Positions 1 to 5,941 are shown, numbered from the stretch's first letter. The stretch: DNA of 12,376 nucleotides from CAZWCX01 sp964632945 (GCA_964632945.1 CAZWCX010000176.1:1-12376); one strand, 5' to 3'. Numbers and translations are program-made. The notes: generated by a model from the sequence alone, not told the origin.

Positions 1-109
1 GCAGCCGGTCGGGATGATTCCCAAGCCGCCGCCGGAGCCGGCGCCGGAGAAGCCGGGGGGCCGGCCGGGGCGGTCGGCGTGGCCGGGGGCGCGGAGGGAG
101 GGGAGGTGA
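1..109 (+). CDS. possible C-terminal tail of a gene entering from the left (partial)
   Basis: Reading from base 2, an open frame runs to a TGA at 107-109 and encodes about 35 residues rich in proline and charged residues (IPKPPPEPAPEKPGG near the start). Almost every codon ends in G or C, as in the confident genes of this window, and the other two plus frames look less protein-like. A Pro/Glu/Lys tail is common at the end of secreted or membrane-anchored proteins, but no family can be named. An open minus-strand frame covers the same bases, so the two calls compete. Confidence 0.4.
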   Translation, partial: QPVGMIPKPPPEPAPEKPGGRPGRSAWPGARREGR

Positions 110-384
110 GGGGGGGGGTGGAGCTTGCCGCGGGGCGACCGAGTGGGATCTCCCGGTTCGCATCCAATCGTCGCGGCGGGCATTGCGTAGAAAAGGCGCT
201 CGACCTTCCAGTCCGCAGCGACCGAGGTACCATCGAAGAACCGCGCCGAGGAGTGAACCTGGCCAGGAACTGAAAGAACGTCGTGGGCGTCCCCGAAGAG
301 GGTATCGAGGGGAGCGCGCCAGAGATCGTTGGCCGCGGCCCTTGCCGGTGCCGCCGGGGGGCGAGGCTCACGACTGCCGCTCAT
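1..384 (-). CDS. possible small ORF running off the left edge (partial, doubtful)
   Basis: An ATG at 384-382, inside the last codons of the phosphotransferase gene, opens a frame with no stop before the window edge (128 codons). Residues of about 19-70 look protein-like, with stretches such as LWRAPLDTLFGDAHDVLS and FFDGTSVAADWKVERLFYAM. The part after about residue 80 is Pro/Gly/Arg-rich and looks like antisense of low-complexity DNA. Only a distant GAGGTG lies upstream as a ribosome site. It could be a short gene coupled to the phosphotransferase, the remnant of one, or chance. It conflicts with the plus-strand tail at 1-109. No family is recognised. Confidence 0.25.
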   Translation of the reverse strand, partial: MSGSREPRPPAAPARAAANDLWRAPLDTLFGDAHDVLSVPGQVHSSARFFDGTSVAADWKVERLFYAMPAATIGCEPGDPTRSPRGKLHPPPHLPSLRAPGHADRPGRPPGFSGAGSGGGLGIIPTGC

Positions 385-1297
385 GGTCGTTCAGCACCTC
401 GCGGATCACGGCTCTCGCCGACTCGGCCCGTGCCGGGATCGTCTGGTGGTAGTACGGAAGCGCGACGATCGCCGTGGACAGCGCCAGGCCCCTACCCCGC
501 GCCCACGTCGCAGCGTCGAGCCCGAGCGCGAGGCGATAGGCTTCACGACTTGCGCCACGGAACAGGTTCCATGCGGGGAGGAGCTCCGTGGCCGGATCGC
601 CGACGCCCAGGCCTCCCCAGTCGATAACGGCGCTGAGCCTGCCGCCCGCGAGCAGCAGGTTGTCCGGAGCCAAGTCGCCGTGGAGCCAGGTGGGCGGCCC
701 GTCCCACGCCGGCGCGCCGAGGTCGTGCTCCCAAGCTCGCCGAACGAGCTCCGTGTCGACGAGGCCCTGCGACTGTCGGATGCCTTCGCGAGTCATTTCG
801 TCCCGCGCCCCGAGCGGCACTCCGCGCCAGAAGTTGTGAGGCCCTGGCTGCGGCCCACCCGTCGGGTCCAAAGCGATCAAGGCGCGCACAAACGCGGCGA
901 GGATCCGGGCGGCCGCCACGGGATCGGCGAGACGTTTCCGCGCGGCTTCCTCGCCGTCCAACCAGCGAGCGATCGACCACGCCGCAGGGTATTCCCGGCT
1001 GGGGGCGCCGCGCGCCAGCGGTTCCGGAATCGCGAGCGGCAGGTGGGGTGCAAGCTTCGGCAGCCAATGAACGAGCTTCTCGATCTGCGCGTCACGCCCG
1101 GGTCGATGCGGCAATCGGACCGCCATCTCGTCGCCGAGACGGAAGATCGTGTTCTCGGTGCCGGTACTCGAGACGGCCACCACGGGCAAGTCCGCCCAGT
1201 GCGGAAACTGATCCGCCAAGAGACGACGGACCAGCTGCGCGTGGGTGTCGATCTGATCCGCGTGGATTTTCTTGTCGGTGGTCATTCCGGCGCCCAT
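368..1297 (-). CDS. aminoglycoside phosphotransferase (APH)-family small-molecule kinase
   Basis: This 309-residue protein has the APH/choline-kinase fold signature. The N-lobe nucleotide loop STGTENTIFRLG lies at about residues 44-55, followed by AVRLP, where family members carry the N-lobe basic residue (here Arg61). The catalytic loop HGDLAPDN is at 206-213 (Asp208, Asn213), and the metal-binding IDWGGLGVGDP is at 225-235 (Asp226). All catalytic residues are present and the length is normal. By family it should transfer phosphate from ATP to a hydroxyl of a cytosolic small molecule. Many members of this subfamily have no proven antibiotic substrate, so a resistance role is not claimed. The start is uncertain: ATG at 1297 or ATG at 1285. 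The second forms an ATGA overlap with the stop of a sigma-factor relic just upstream. No strong ribosome site precedes either. It appears monocistronic. Confidence 0.9.
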   Translation of the reverse strand: MGAGMTTDKKIHADQIDTHAQLVRRLLADQFPHWADLPVVAVSSTGTENTIFRLGDEMAVRLPHRPGRDAQIEKLVHWLPKLAPHLPLAIPEPLARGAPSREYPAAWSIARWLDGEEAARKRLADPVAAARILAAFVRALIALDPTGGPQPGPHNFWRGVPLGARDEMTREGIRQSQGLVDTELVRRAWEHDLGAPAWDGPPTWLHGDLAPDNLLLAGGRLSAVIDWGGLGVGDPATELLPAWNLFRGASREAYRLALGLDAATWARGRGLALSTAIVALPYYHQTIPARAESARAVIREVLNDHERQS

Positions 1298-1392
1298 TCC
1301 AGGAACCCCGGTGCGGTCACGCGCACATAGATCTTCTGGGTCACGTCCTCGGCATCCACGGCCTGCGGCCCTCTTTTCTGGACGTACCCCAC
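1282..1392 (-). pseudogene. truncated ECF RNA polymerase sigma-factor relic (region 2)
   Basis: The frame ending at the TGA at 1282-1284 reads GYVQKRGPQAVDAEDVTQ, then KIYVRVTAPGFLEWAPE and stop. This matches the style of region sigma-2 of ECF sigma factors common in planctomycetes, where a YVRRRG..  DAEDLTQ segment is followed by F..RLL...FL...DPE. The helices for core binding after this point, the whole of sigma-4 and a credible N terminus are missing. Upstream of about 1392 the same frame turns into Arg/Gly/Pro-rich noise. The stop overlaps the possible phosphotransferase ATG at 1285, so the relic appears to be cut exactly where that gene begins. The call rests on motif recognition by eye over about 36 residues. 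Confidence 0.6.
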
Positions 1393-1624
1393 GCCCGCGC
1401 CCCGCGGACGACGCCTCCCGCGCGCACGCTCCCGAGCCGGCGTTCCCCGCGGCGCGTTCCCGTTCGTGGTGCCGCCCGGAGTGCCGCGGAGCGCGGCCGG
1501 AGGGGGCATTCGGTCGCCAGGACCTTCGCCCGAAAGGCGCGCTCCGGGGTCGGTGTGGGCGGGCGGGGCGAACGCCTCGGCCTCGAGCCGGAAGCGGGGC
1601 CGTCCGTCGCCACGTCGCGGGCGC
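1393..1624. other. spacer between the sigma relic and the membrane-protein gene
   Basis: This is GC-rich sequence between the stop of the minus-strand membrane-protein gene and the sigma relic. Open frames on both strands here are Arg/Pro/Gly-rich and look like shadows. I saw no terminator with a T-run, no promoter I would defend, and no repeat. Confidence 0.5.
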
Positions 1625-2539
1625 TCACACCCCGCCCGCCAGCCGCCGGCGGGCTTCGCTCATCACCGCGTCCCAGTCGTCCATCGACGGCATGCGGATC
1701 CCCTGGTCGTACGAGTTGCGCCGGACCGTGACGGAGGTGCCGTTGTTTGCGGCTTCGACCGCCCAGAAGTCCCCCATCGAGGTCGAGCCCTTCCCTGGAC
1801 GCGCCGACGAGCGTCCGGGCGGCGACTGCAGCGTCAGCTCGATCTCGCTCTCGGTCTGGAAGCGCGTCTCCCGGTCCACCACGCGGCGGCGCCGGGACGA
1901 GCCGTAGCTGGGTCCGATCCCCCTGCGGCGCATCTCCTCGATCACCGTGCGCTGGATCCGGGTGAGCGCGCGCACGATCAGGCGGTTGCCGTCGGCCAGA
2001 GCGGCCGACGCGCCGAGGATCGGGTGGACCCACTGGTCGTCGGTGGTGCGGCGGGAATCGCCGAAGAAGAGGCTGCCTGTGCCGCGCTGGGTCTCGTGCG
2101 TGCCGTCGCGGGCGGACAGGCCGAGGTCGAGCTCGAGGCGCACGGGCGAGCCCGGAGGGACGAGCGGCGCGAGCTTGTCGAGGACCTCGCGCGCGAAGGC
2201 ACGGGGCTTCTCGGGCAGGTCGAAGCGGGCGACCAGGAAGGACCACACGCCGAGCCCGATCCCAGCGAGGCCCAGGGCGGCGCCGAGGACGAAGGCGGCG
2301 GGCACCTGCTTGACCGCGCCGAGAAGGACGCAGACGACGCCCGCGAGGACGCCCAGGCCGGCGAGGAGCTGGACGGTGTTTCGGTCGTCGTCGGTCTTGC
2401 GGTCGAAGCGATCCACTTCGTTGAGGAACTTGATCCATGCGGCGACCGGACGCTCGCCCGCGATGCACTTTTCCTGCAGCAGGTCGCGCTGCTCCTCGGA
2501 CAGGGCCGCGAGCGCCTGGCGCGTGCCGAAGAACGGCAT
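1625..2539 (-). CDS. two-span membrane protein of unknown function
   Basis: The ATG at 2539 is chosen because an excellent Shine-Dalgarno AAGGAGG (2545-2551) sits 5 bases upstream. The open frame extends further but is noise-like there. The 304-residue product starts with a charged helical segment (1-54). Two adjacent hydrophobic helices follow (about 57-78 and 80-104) with only a short KQVP turn between them, giving a hairpin in the membrane with both ends probably cytoplasmic. The C-terminal part (about 110-304) is soluble, with beta-rich stretches such as SPVRLELDLGLS, ETRFQTESEIELTLQS and GDFWAVEAANNGTSVTVRR, and a basic patch SSRRRR at 214-219. I do not recognise a family. It is separated from its neighbours by long spacers, so it is probably its own transcription unit. 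Confidence 0.78.
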   Translation of the reverse strand: MPFFGTRQALAALSEEQRDLLQEKCIAGERPVAAWIKFLNEVDRFDRKTDDDRNTVQLLAGLGVLAGVVCVLLGAVKQVPAAFVLGAALGLAGIGLGVWSFLVARFDLPEKPRAFAREVLDKLAPLVPPGSPVRLELDLGLSARDGTHETQRGTGSLFFGDSRRTTDDQWVHPILGASAALADGNRLIVRALTRIQRTVIEEMRRRGIGPSYGSSRRRRVVDRETRFQTESEIELTLQSPPGRSSARPGKGSTSMGDFWAVEAANNGTSVTVRRNSYDQGIRMPSMDDWDAVMSEARRRLAGGV

Positions 2540-2544
2540 GGGGT

Positions 2545-2551
2545 CCTCCTT
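2545..2551 (-). promoter_or_regulatory. ribosome binding site deciding the start at 2539
   Basis: On the minus strand this reads AAGGAGG, followed by ACCCC and then ATG. It is a near-perfect anti-16S complement at 5-base spacing, which sets the start of the two-span membrane protein 140 codons inside the longest open frame. Confidence 0.75.
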
Positions 2552-2718
2552 GCGTACGCTTCCCGCAGTGCATTCGGCCGGACTCCCAAACCAGGGTACC
2601 CCTCCCCGGGCGGCGAGGGCAAGAAGAAGGAGGAGGAGCGCGGATTCCGCCGCTGCATCATCCTTGCGCGCGCCGAGCCCGCTCGCCCCCTCGCGGCGCG
2701 CGACCTGCCCTGCCGGCG

Positions 2719-2826
2719 TCAAGCGTTGCGATGGAAGGAATTGATGTCGCGTTCGAGTTCCAGCAGGATGCCGAGGTTGATCACGCCGAAACAGCCTCGG
2801 ACTTTTGCCCGCCGACGCGGTTCCGC
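2719..2826 (-). pseudogene. short protein-like fragment, possible gene relic
   Basis: Between a TAA at 2829-2827 and a TGA at 2721-2719 the minus strand encodes 35 residues whose second half, GVINLGILLELERDINSFHR, looks like amphipathic helix from a real protein. There is no ATG; a GTG at 2784 lacks a ribosome site. It may be the tail of a decayed gene (the NLGILLELERD stretch is reminiscent of a TPR helix) or chance. The evidence is composition and appearance only. Confidence 0.25.
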
Positions 2827-3044
2827 TTATTGCGTTCTCGGCGGTCCGGCCGAGGGGCTGCCTTTCGCGGCGGCCGCGATCGGCAAGGCCATCGCGCTCG
2901 GGGTTACCCTTGAGGGAGGTCTCGGACGCGGATACGATCGCCAGGCGTCCTTCGTACACGAGTGGGTACCTGATGGGCGTCTACCGCAAGCCGTGAAGAA
3001 TCCTAGTGCGCAGTCCAACTTGAATCGCTGCGTGCGGCGCTACG

Positions 3045-3104
3045 GGCTACAGGCTACAGGAAGACATGCTGTTCTGCCTTCCCCGGAGCCTGTAGCCTGG
3101 AGCC
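3045..3104. repeat. 16-bp inverted repeat with 28-base loop
   Basis: The left arm GGCTACAGGCTACAGG (3045-3060) pairs with CCTGTAGCCTGGAGCC (3089-3104) at 15 of 16 positions, with one mismatch. The left arm itself is two tandem copies of GGCTACAG. No T-run follows on either strand, so it is not a typical intrinsic terminator. It lies 69 bases before the SUFU gene start. It could be a dispersed intergenic (REP/MITE-like) repeat or a structured leader; genome-wide copy number would decide. Confidence 0.75.
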
Positions 3105-3172
3105 TTCAACCCAACGGATCCATCTTGACGGCCCACGGGGAGGCGGGCGGCGTCGACTACCGGAGGCGATGT

Positions 3173-3739
3173 ATGACCACGCCGAGAGATCGTCTGCAAC
3201 GGTTCCTCGAACATCTCGATGCGATCTTCGGTACCGAGCCCGAGTTCCATCCCTTTCCCTCGACCACTCCCGGCGCACCGCAGTTGGTGTGCATGGTCTA
3301 CCGGGAAATCCCCGAGGCGGGTCACATCACCGGCGTAACGTTCGGCCTCTCCGAGGTCGAACATCCGGACTGGAAGCTCGGCCGCCCGGAGCTCACGATC
3401 TCGCTCGCCTCGACGGACGTCGCGTGGCCGCTGGCGATCGCGGAGCTGGCCAACCGGCTGCGCGGTGAATGTCCCTTCTGCTACGGCAACGTGATCAACT
3501 TCGGTGGGCGGATTTCCGAGGAGTCGGAGATGTCCGCGTTCTTCCTCTTCGCCCCTTCGATTCTGGAGAAGGAATCGTACTTGAACATCGACCTCGGCCG
3601 AGACCTACCGATCCATATCGCGGGAGTCTACCCCATCTACGACATCGAACGCGCGACCATCTCCGACCTGGGACTCGAGAAGTTCTGGCATCACCCGAAA
3701 TTCGACCCGTACGACGTGAAGCGGCGGGCGATCGAGTGA
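3173..3739 (+). CDS. SUFU (suppressor of fused) domain protein
   Basis: The ATG at 3173 is preceded by GGAGG (3162-3166) at 6-base spacing. The 188-residue product is about one SUFU domain long. Recognisable blocks are GVTFGLSEVEHPDWKLGRPE at about 54-73 followed by LTISL, a central helix WPLAIAELANRLRGECPFCYGNVI (about 85-108), SAFFLFAPSI (121-130), and a final GVYPIYDIERATISDLGLEKF (about 151-171), the usual place where the domain asks for adjustment to the gate of the fold. There is no signal peptide or membrane span, so it is cytosolic. Bacterial SUFU proteins are known as immunity proteins or accessory domains in polymorphic-toxin loci, and many stand alone with unknown function. No toxin gene is seen next to it here, so immunity is only a possibility. 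Its Hedgehog-pathway role in animals does not transfer. Confidence 0.88.
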   Translation: MTTPRDRLQRFLEHLDAIFGTEPEFHPFPSTTPGAPQLVCMVYREIPEAGHITGVTFGLSEVEHPDWKLGRPELTISLASTDVAWPLAIAELANRLRGECPFCYGNVINFGGRISEESEMSAFFLFAPSILEKESYLNIDLGRDLPIHIAGVYPIYDIERATISDLGLEKFWHHPKFDPYDVKRRAIE

Positions 3740-4140
3740 CGGGATATCGAGGGACACCCGACACGGGCGCGAAGACAAGGCGCTGCGGAGACGCACTGCC
3801 CGGTACCGAGAATGGCGGCTTCGAAAAACGGGTGGGCGGAATCGGCGAAACCAACGCGCCGGTCCACGATCTCGCGCTCCGCCCGCCGGAGGAAGGACGG
3901 GCGATCGAGGTGGTCGTCGCGCGACACCGTTATCGCGCGATGGGCGGGGCGTATCCAGTTCCGCCGCGACGAATCGATAAAACAAGCCGCAGGGGAGTCG
4001 CCCAAGCAAGGCTCGACGCTGGCGCAGGGGGACGCTGCGGTGGTGTGCCGGTACGCCGAGTGGGCGAAGTTCGAGCCGATGGGGCGTTTCTCCACACTTG
4101 GGCGGCGTAGCGAACCTATGGTTTCAATGTTGAAGGCCCA
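3740..4140. other. 401-base spacer with repeat-like sequence
   Basis: This spacer lies downstream of the SUFU gene and ends at the stop of the convergent FSLR-type gene. Around 3829-3850 the sequence GGTGGGCGGAATCGGCGAAA, read on the minus strand as VGFADSAHPF, resembles a class of dispersed intergenic sequences often mistranslated as small proteins in many bacteria. Several frames stay open on both strands; the best is listed separately as 3812-4144. Confidence 0.45.
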
Positions 4141-4144
4141 CTAG
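3812..4144 (+). CDS. doubtful small hypothetical ORF
   Basis: A 110-codon frame with good G/C bias at third positions. The second half, including AVVCRYAEWAKFEPMGRFST, is protein-like. The first half is Arg/Ser-rich and overlaps the repeat-like sequence of the spacer. There is no proper ribosome site before the ATG. Its TAG (4142-4144) and the TAG of the minus-strand gene (4141-4143) share the tetramer CTAG, a neat convergent arrangement that could also be chance. No family is recognised. It is probably a relic or repeat read-through rather than a working gene. Confidence 0.25.
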   Translation: MAASKNGWAESAKPTRRSTISRSARRRKDGRSRWSSRDTVIARWAGRIQFRRDESIKQAAGESPKQGSTLAQGDAAVVCRYAEWAKFEPMGRFSTLGRRSEPMVSMLKAH

Positions 4145-4854
4145 CGCCCATTCGGCGAGATAGCCGCCGTGGCGCCCGGGTTTTTCGGCCAGGACGGGTA
4201 CGAAGAGGCGCTGCCGGCACTGCTCGGCGTGCCGAGGAGACGACCGGACAAGGCCACCAGATCGTCGAACCTGCGCGCAACGAGCAAGGTCTCTGCTTCA
4301 GAGCGATTCGTCCGTTCCAGCCTCTCGAGCGCGTCGGCCGCGGATTGGGCCTCGTAGTAGTAGTCCGAGAGTCCGAGCGCCAGGAACGCCCGGACCGCAT
4401 CCGGTCGGCGAAGCGCCATCCCTTCCAGAATCTCCCCCGCGCGACCCTCGAATGCCAGTACGAACCTTCGCGCTGGCGATCCGTCGCCCCAACGAATGCC
4501 TGTGAGGCCCGGCTTGCAGTCGGCGACGCGGGGTGGCGGTATCCTCGTCCAGGAGTGCGCGCTGCAGGAGACTCCATACCGGATTTCCAGGAAGCGAGTG
4601 ACTCGCTTACCCCGGGTCCGAACTCGCGCGATGTCGGGGAGGGGGCTCCAGACCGCAAACCGATTTTCGATTCGGAGCGCGCCGCAGTCTCGGCATACGC
4701 CGGTGACGACTGGGCAGCCCGCGGCCAGGAGCACGTCGACGAGGCAGATAGCCCCTACCAGGACCAGAAGGAATCGCAGGCTGAACTGCGCTCGCGGCAA
4801 CGGGCTACGCCCGTCGGACCGGTGGCCGGGCGAGCCCGGCAGGTCGGCGCTCAT
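4141..4854 (-). CDS. membrane-anchored protein with FSLR-type N-terminal span and CxxC pair
   Basis: The product has 237 residues if the ATG at 4854 is used. A short polar N terminus ends in QFSLRFLLVLVGAICLVDVL (23-42), matching the FSLR-x-LL motif that precedes a single membrane helix in many planctomycete proteins. After the span come Cys54-x-x-Cys57 (GVCRDCGALR) and later Cys97 and His100 in SCSAHSW, a possible metal site or disulfide set on the outer face. The C-terminal half (about 139-205) is helical and rich in Leu/Ala/Arg, with a YYY run at 165-167. No named family. The frame stays open to an ATG at 5067 with a strong AGGAGGG, but the extra 71 residues are poor in third-position G/C and unlike a protein, so the shorter form is preferred. 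The gene ends convergently with the spacer ORF, sharing CTAG. Confidence 0.72.
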   Translation of the reverse strand: MSADLPGSPGHRSDGRSPLPRAQFSLRFLLVLVGAICLVDVLLAAGCPVVTGVCRDCGALRIENRFAVWSPLPDIARVRTRGKRVTRFLEIRYGVSCSAHSWTRIPPPRVADCKPGLTGIRWGDGSPARRFVLAFEGRAGEILEGMALRRPDAVRAFLALGLSDYYYEAQSAADALERLERTNRSEAETLLVARRFDDLVALSGRLLGTPSSAGSASSYPSWPKNPGATAAISPNGR

Positions 4855-5023
4855 GCTGCGATTCCCTGTGGGCGCGGGCGTAGAAGAGGGAAACGGAAAA
4901 CGGGAACCCCAACTGTTCCCAGCACATGCCCAAGATGTAGAAACGACGGACGGTGCTCTCGGTGCTGCGTTCGGCCCGCAGAAGGTCGAGGGATACGGCG
5001 GGCTCGCCGCCGCGGGTTGCGAG
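4805..5023 (-). pseudogene. protein-like frame without a start, upstream of the FSLR gene
   Basis: Between a TGA (5026-5024) and a TAG (4807-4805) the minus strand is open for 72 codons with about 79 percent G/C at third positions, better than the other frames here. It encodes protein-like sequence such as SLDLLRAERSTESTVRRF and LGMCWEQLGFPFSVSLFYAR. There is no ATG apart from an internal one, and it overlaps the first 50 bases of the FSLR gene. A strong ribosome site and ATG at 5077-5065 lie upstream in another frame, so one small indel could join them. I read it as a frameshifted or truncated small gene. Function unknown. Confidence 0.35.
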
Positions 5024-5165
5024 TCATGTCGGCAATGGTAGCCCCGCCAGCGTCGGATTTCTATCATGAACCCTCCTCTCTGGTCAGGACTCGCGAGGGA
5101 GGCCGACGGGCAATTCGGGAATGGCGAACGGCCCGCGAAACGCTTGGACCATCCGGAGCACATGC
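4855..5165. other. 311-base divergent spacer
   Basis: This separates the minus-strand FSLR gene from the plus-strand membrane pair and should carry promoters for both. It contains the start-less protein-like frame (4805-5023, minus) and the orphan ribosome site (5071-5077, minus). I cannot point to convincing promoter boxes. Confidence 0.5.
5071..5077 (-). promoter_or_regulatory. strong Shine-Dalgarno without a convincing gene
   Basis: The minus strand reads AGGAGGG-TTC-ATG, with the ATG at 5067-5065. The ATG is in frame with the FSLR gene, but the intervening codons look non-coding, while the better frame is shifted. It is therefore either the real, distant start of the FSLR protein or the start of a frameshifted small gene. 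Confidence 0.45.
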
Positions 5166-5525
5166 ATGGCGCCGAAGCCCCTGCAACCCGGAGACCCGAC
5201 CGGTACCCTGGCCTGGATTGCCGCGGCATGGGTGATGGCGAAGTCGCTGTGCGTGGCCTTGAACGTCGGCCTGACCGGACGGATCATCGAACGGCTGTTT
5301 GCCGACTTTGGGCATCTGCCGCCGCCTTTCGTTCAGGCGGTGCCCGCGAGCGTCGTGCGCGGGCTCCTGCTGGGTACCGCAGCCGTGGCGCTCTTGGGTC
5401 GGGTGACTTTGGGCACACGCAAGTGGATGTGGATCGTCCTTGCGGTCGGTTGGGTGTTCGCGGAGGGGATCGAGACGCTCTGGCTGGAGGCCTCTCGGCT
5501 GTCGCTTCTGGAGTTGCTGAAGTGA
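5166..5525 (+). CDS. small integral membrane protein, first of a coupled pair
   Basis: The ATG at 5166 is chosen over one at 5121 because GGAG (5155-5158) sits 7 bases before it. The 119-residue product has three likely membrane helices: about 13-35 (LAWIAAAWVMAKSLCVALNV), 57-80 and 87-108 (MWIVLAVGWVFAEGIETLWL). The loop between the first two carries FADFGHLPPPFVQ (45-57), matched by a similar loop in the next gene product. The stop TGA overlaps the GTG of the next gene (GTGA), which implies coupled translation and probably a joint membrane complex. There is no signal peptide apart from the first span. No family is recognised. Loops of the type F-x-D-x-G..LP also occur in GspF-like secretion platform proteins, but this protein is far too short for that family. 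Confidence 0.8.
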   Translation: MAPKPLQPGDPTGTLAWIAAAWVMAKSLCVALNVGLTGRIIERLFADFGHLPPPFVQAVPASVVRGLLLGTAAVALLGRVTLGTRKWMWIVLAVGWVFAEGIETLWLEASRLSLLELLK

Positions 5526-5914
5526 CGAGCACGAGCACGGACATCCCCGAACCGACGACGGTCGATGGCGAACGGGCCATGCGCGTGGCATCGCACGTCA
5601 CACTGCTGGTGGCGCTTCTCTACGCGGCCGGGTTGCTGGTATCGGCGCTGCGTGTCACCCCGGCCCGCCTCGCGGCGTTCGATGACATCGGGAAGTCGCT
5701 GCCGCCGATCACCATGTTCTTCCTGGGATCGGAGTTTCCGTTGTGGTGCGGAGCCATCGCGGTAGGTGCGCTGGCGAAAGAGTGGCTCGTTCGCCGACCG
5801 CGGGTCACGCTCGTCTTGAACGGCGCGCTGTTGGTCCTGACCGAGGCGCTGAAGCAGGCGTGGGTGGTCGCAGCGAACCTGCCCCTGCTCGACCTACTGA
5901 TGGGGATGAAGTAG
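5522..5914 (+). CDS. small integral membrane protein, second of a coupled pair
   Basis: The GTG start at 5522 overlaps the upstream TGA by four bases (GTGA) and has TGGAG (5509-5513) 8 bases before it. The alternative ATG at 5579 would lose only a polar leader. The 130-residue product has a Thr/Ser/Glu-rich N terminus (1-19), then three likely helices: about 22-44, 64-88 and 95-122. Between the first two is FDDIGKSLPPITMFF (53-67), the counterpart of FADFGHLPPPFVQ in the upstream protein, so the two look like diverged paralogues with the same topology. A GC-rich inverted repeat directly follows the stop. Not assigned to a family; co-expression and a shared complex are inferred from the overlap. 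Confidence 0.8.
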   Translation: MTSTSTDIPEPTTVDGERAMRVASHVTLLVALLYAAGLLVSALRVTPARLAAFDDIGKSLPPITMFFLGSEFPLWCGAIAVGALAKEWLVRRPRVTLVLNGALLVLTEALKQAWVVAANLPLLDLLMGMK

Positions 5915-5915
5915 C

Positions 5916-5941
5916 GGGAGCGGGGCGTCGGCAGTGCTCCC
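5916..5941 (+). terminator. GC-rich inverted repeat just after the membrane pair
   Basis: GGGAGC (5916-5921) pairs with GCTCCC (5936-5941) around a 14-base loop, starting two bases after the stop codon. An overlapping alternative pairs GCGTCG (5925-5930) with CGACGC (5947-5952). The position suits a transcript end, but there is no T-run, so a true intrinsic terminator is unproven. Confidence 0.35.

Larger units (their letters stand above)
2540..3172. other. 633-base gene-poor spacer between divergent genes
   Basis: This stretch must hold the promoters of both flanking genes, but I cannot pick -35/-10 boxes with confidence in such GC-rich DNA. It contains a short protein-like frame on the minus strand (2719-2826) and a strong inverted repeat (3045-3104), both listed separately. 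Other open frames here are compositionally poor and have no start signals. Confidence 0.6.

Noticed and set aside
368..1297. Calling the APH-family protein an antibiotic resistance gene
   Set aside because: The fold and catalytic residues are clear, but the family covers many substrates and nothing in the context (no resistance cassette or integron) supports a specific drug.
2540..2959. 140-residue N-terminal extension of the two-span membrane protein
   Set aside because: It is low in coding character, and the AAGGAGG at 2545-2551 fixes the start at 2539.
1466..3172. Long N-terminal extension in frame with the SUFU gene
   Set aside because: It runs antisense through the two-span membrane gene and noise-like spacer. 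The ATG at 3173 has a good ribosome site and gives a normal single-domain length.
5166..5914. Membrane pair as type II secretion GspF-like proteins
   Set aside because: They share only a short F-x-D-x-G..LP loop style. They are about a third of the family length and no secretion genes are nearby.
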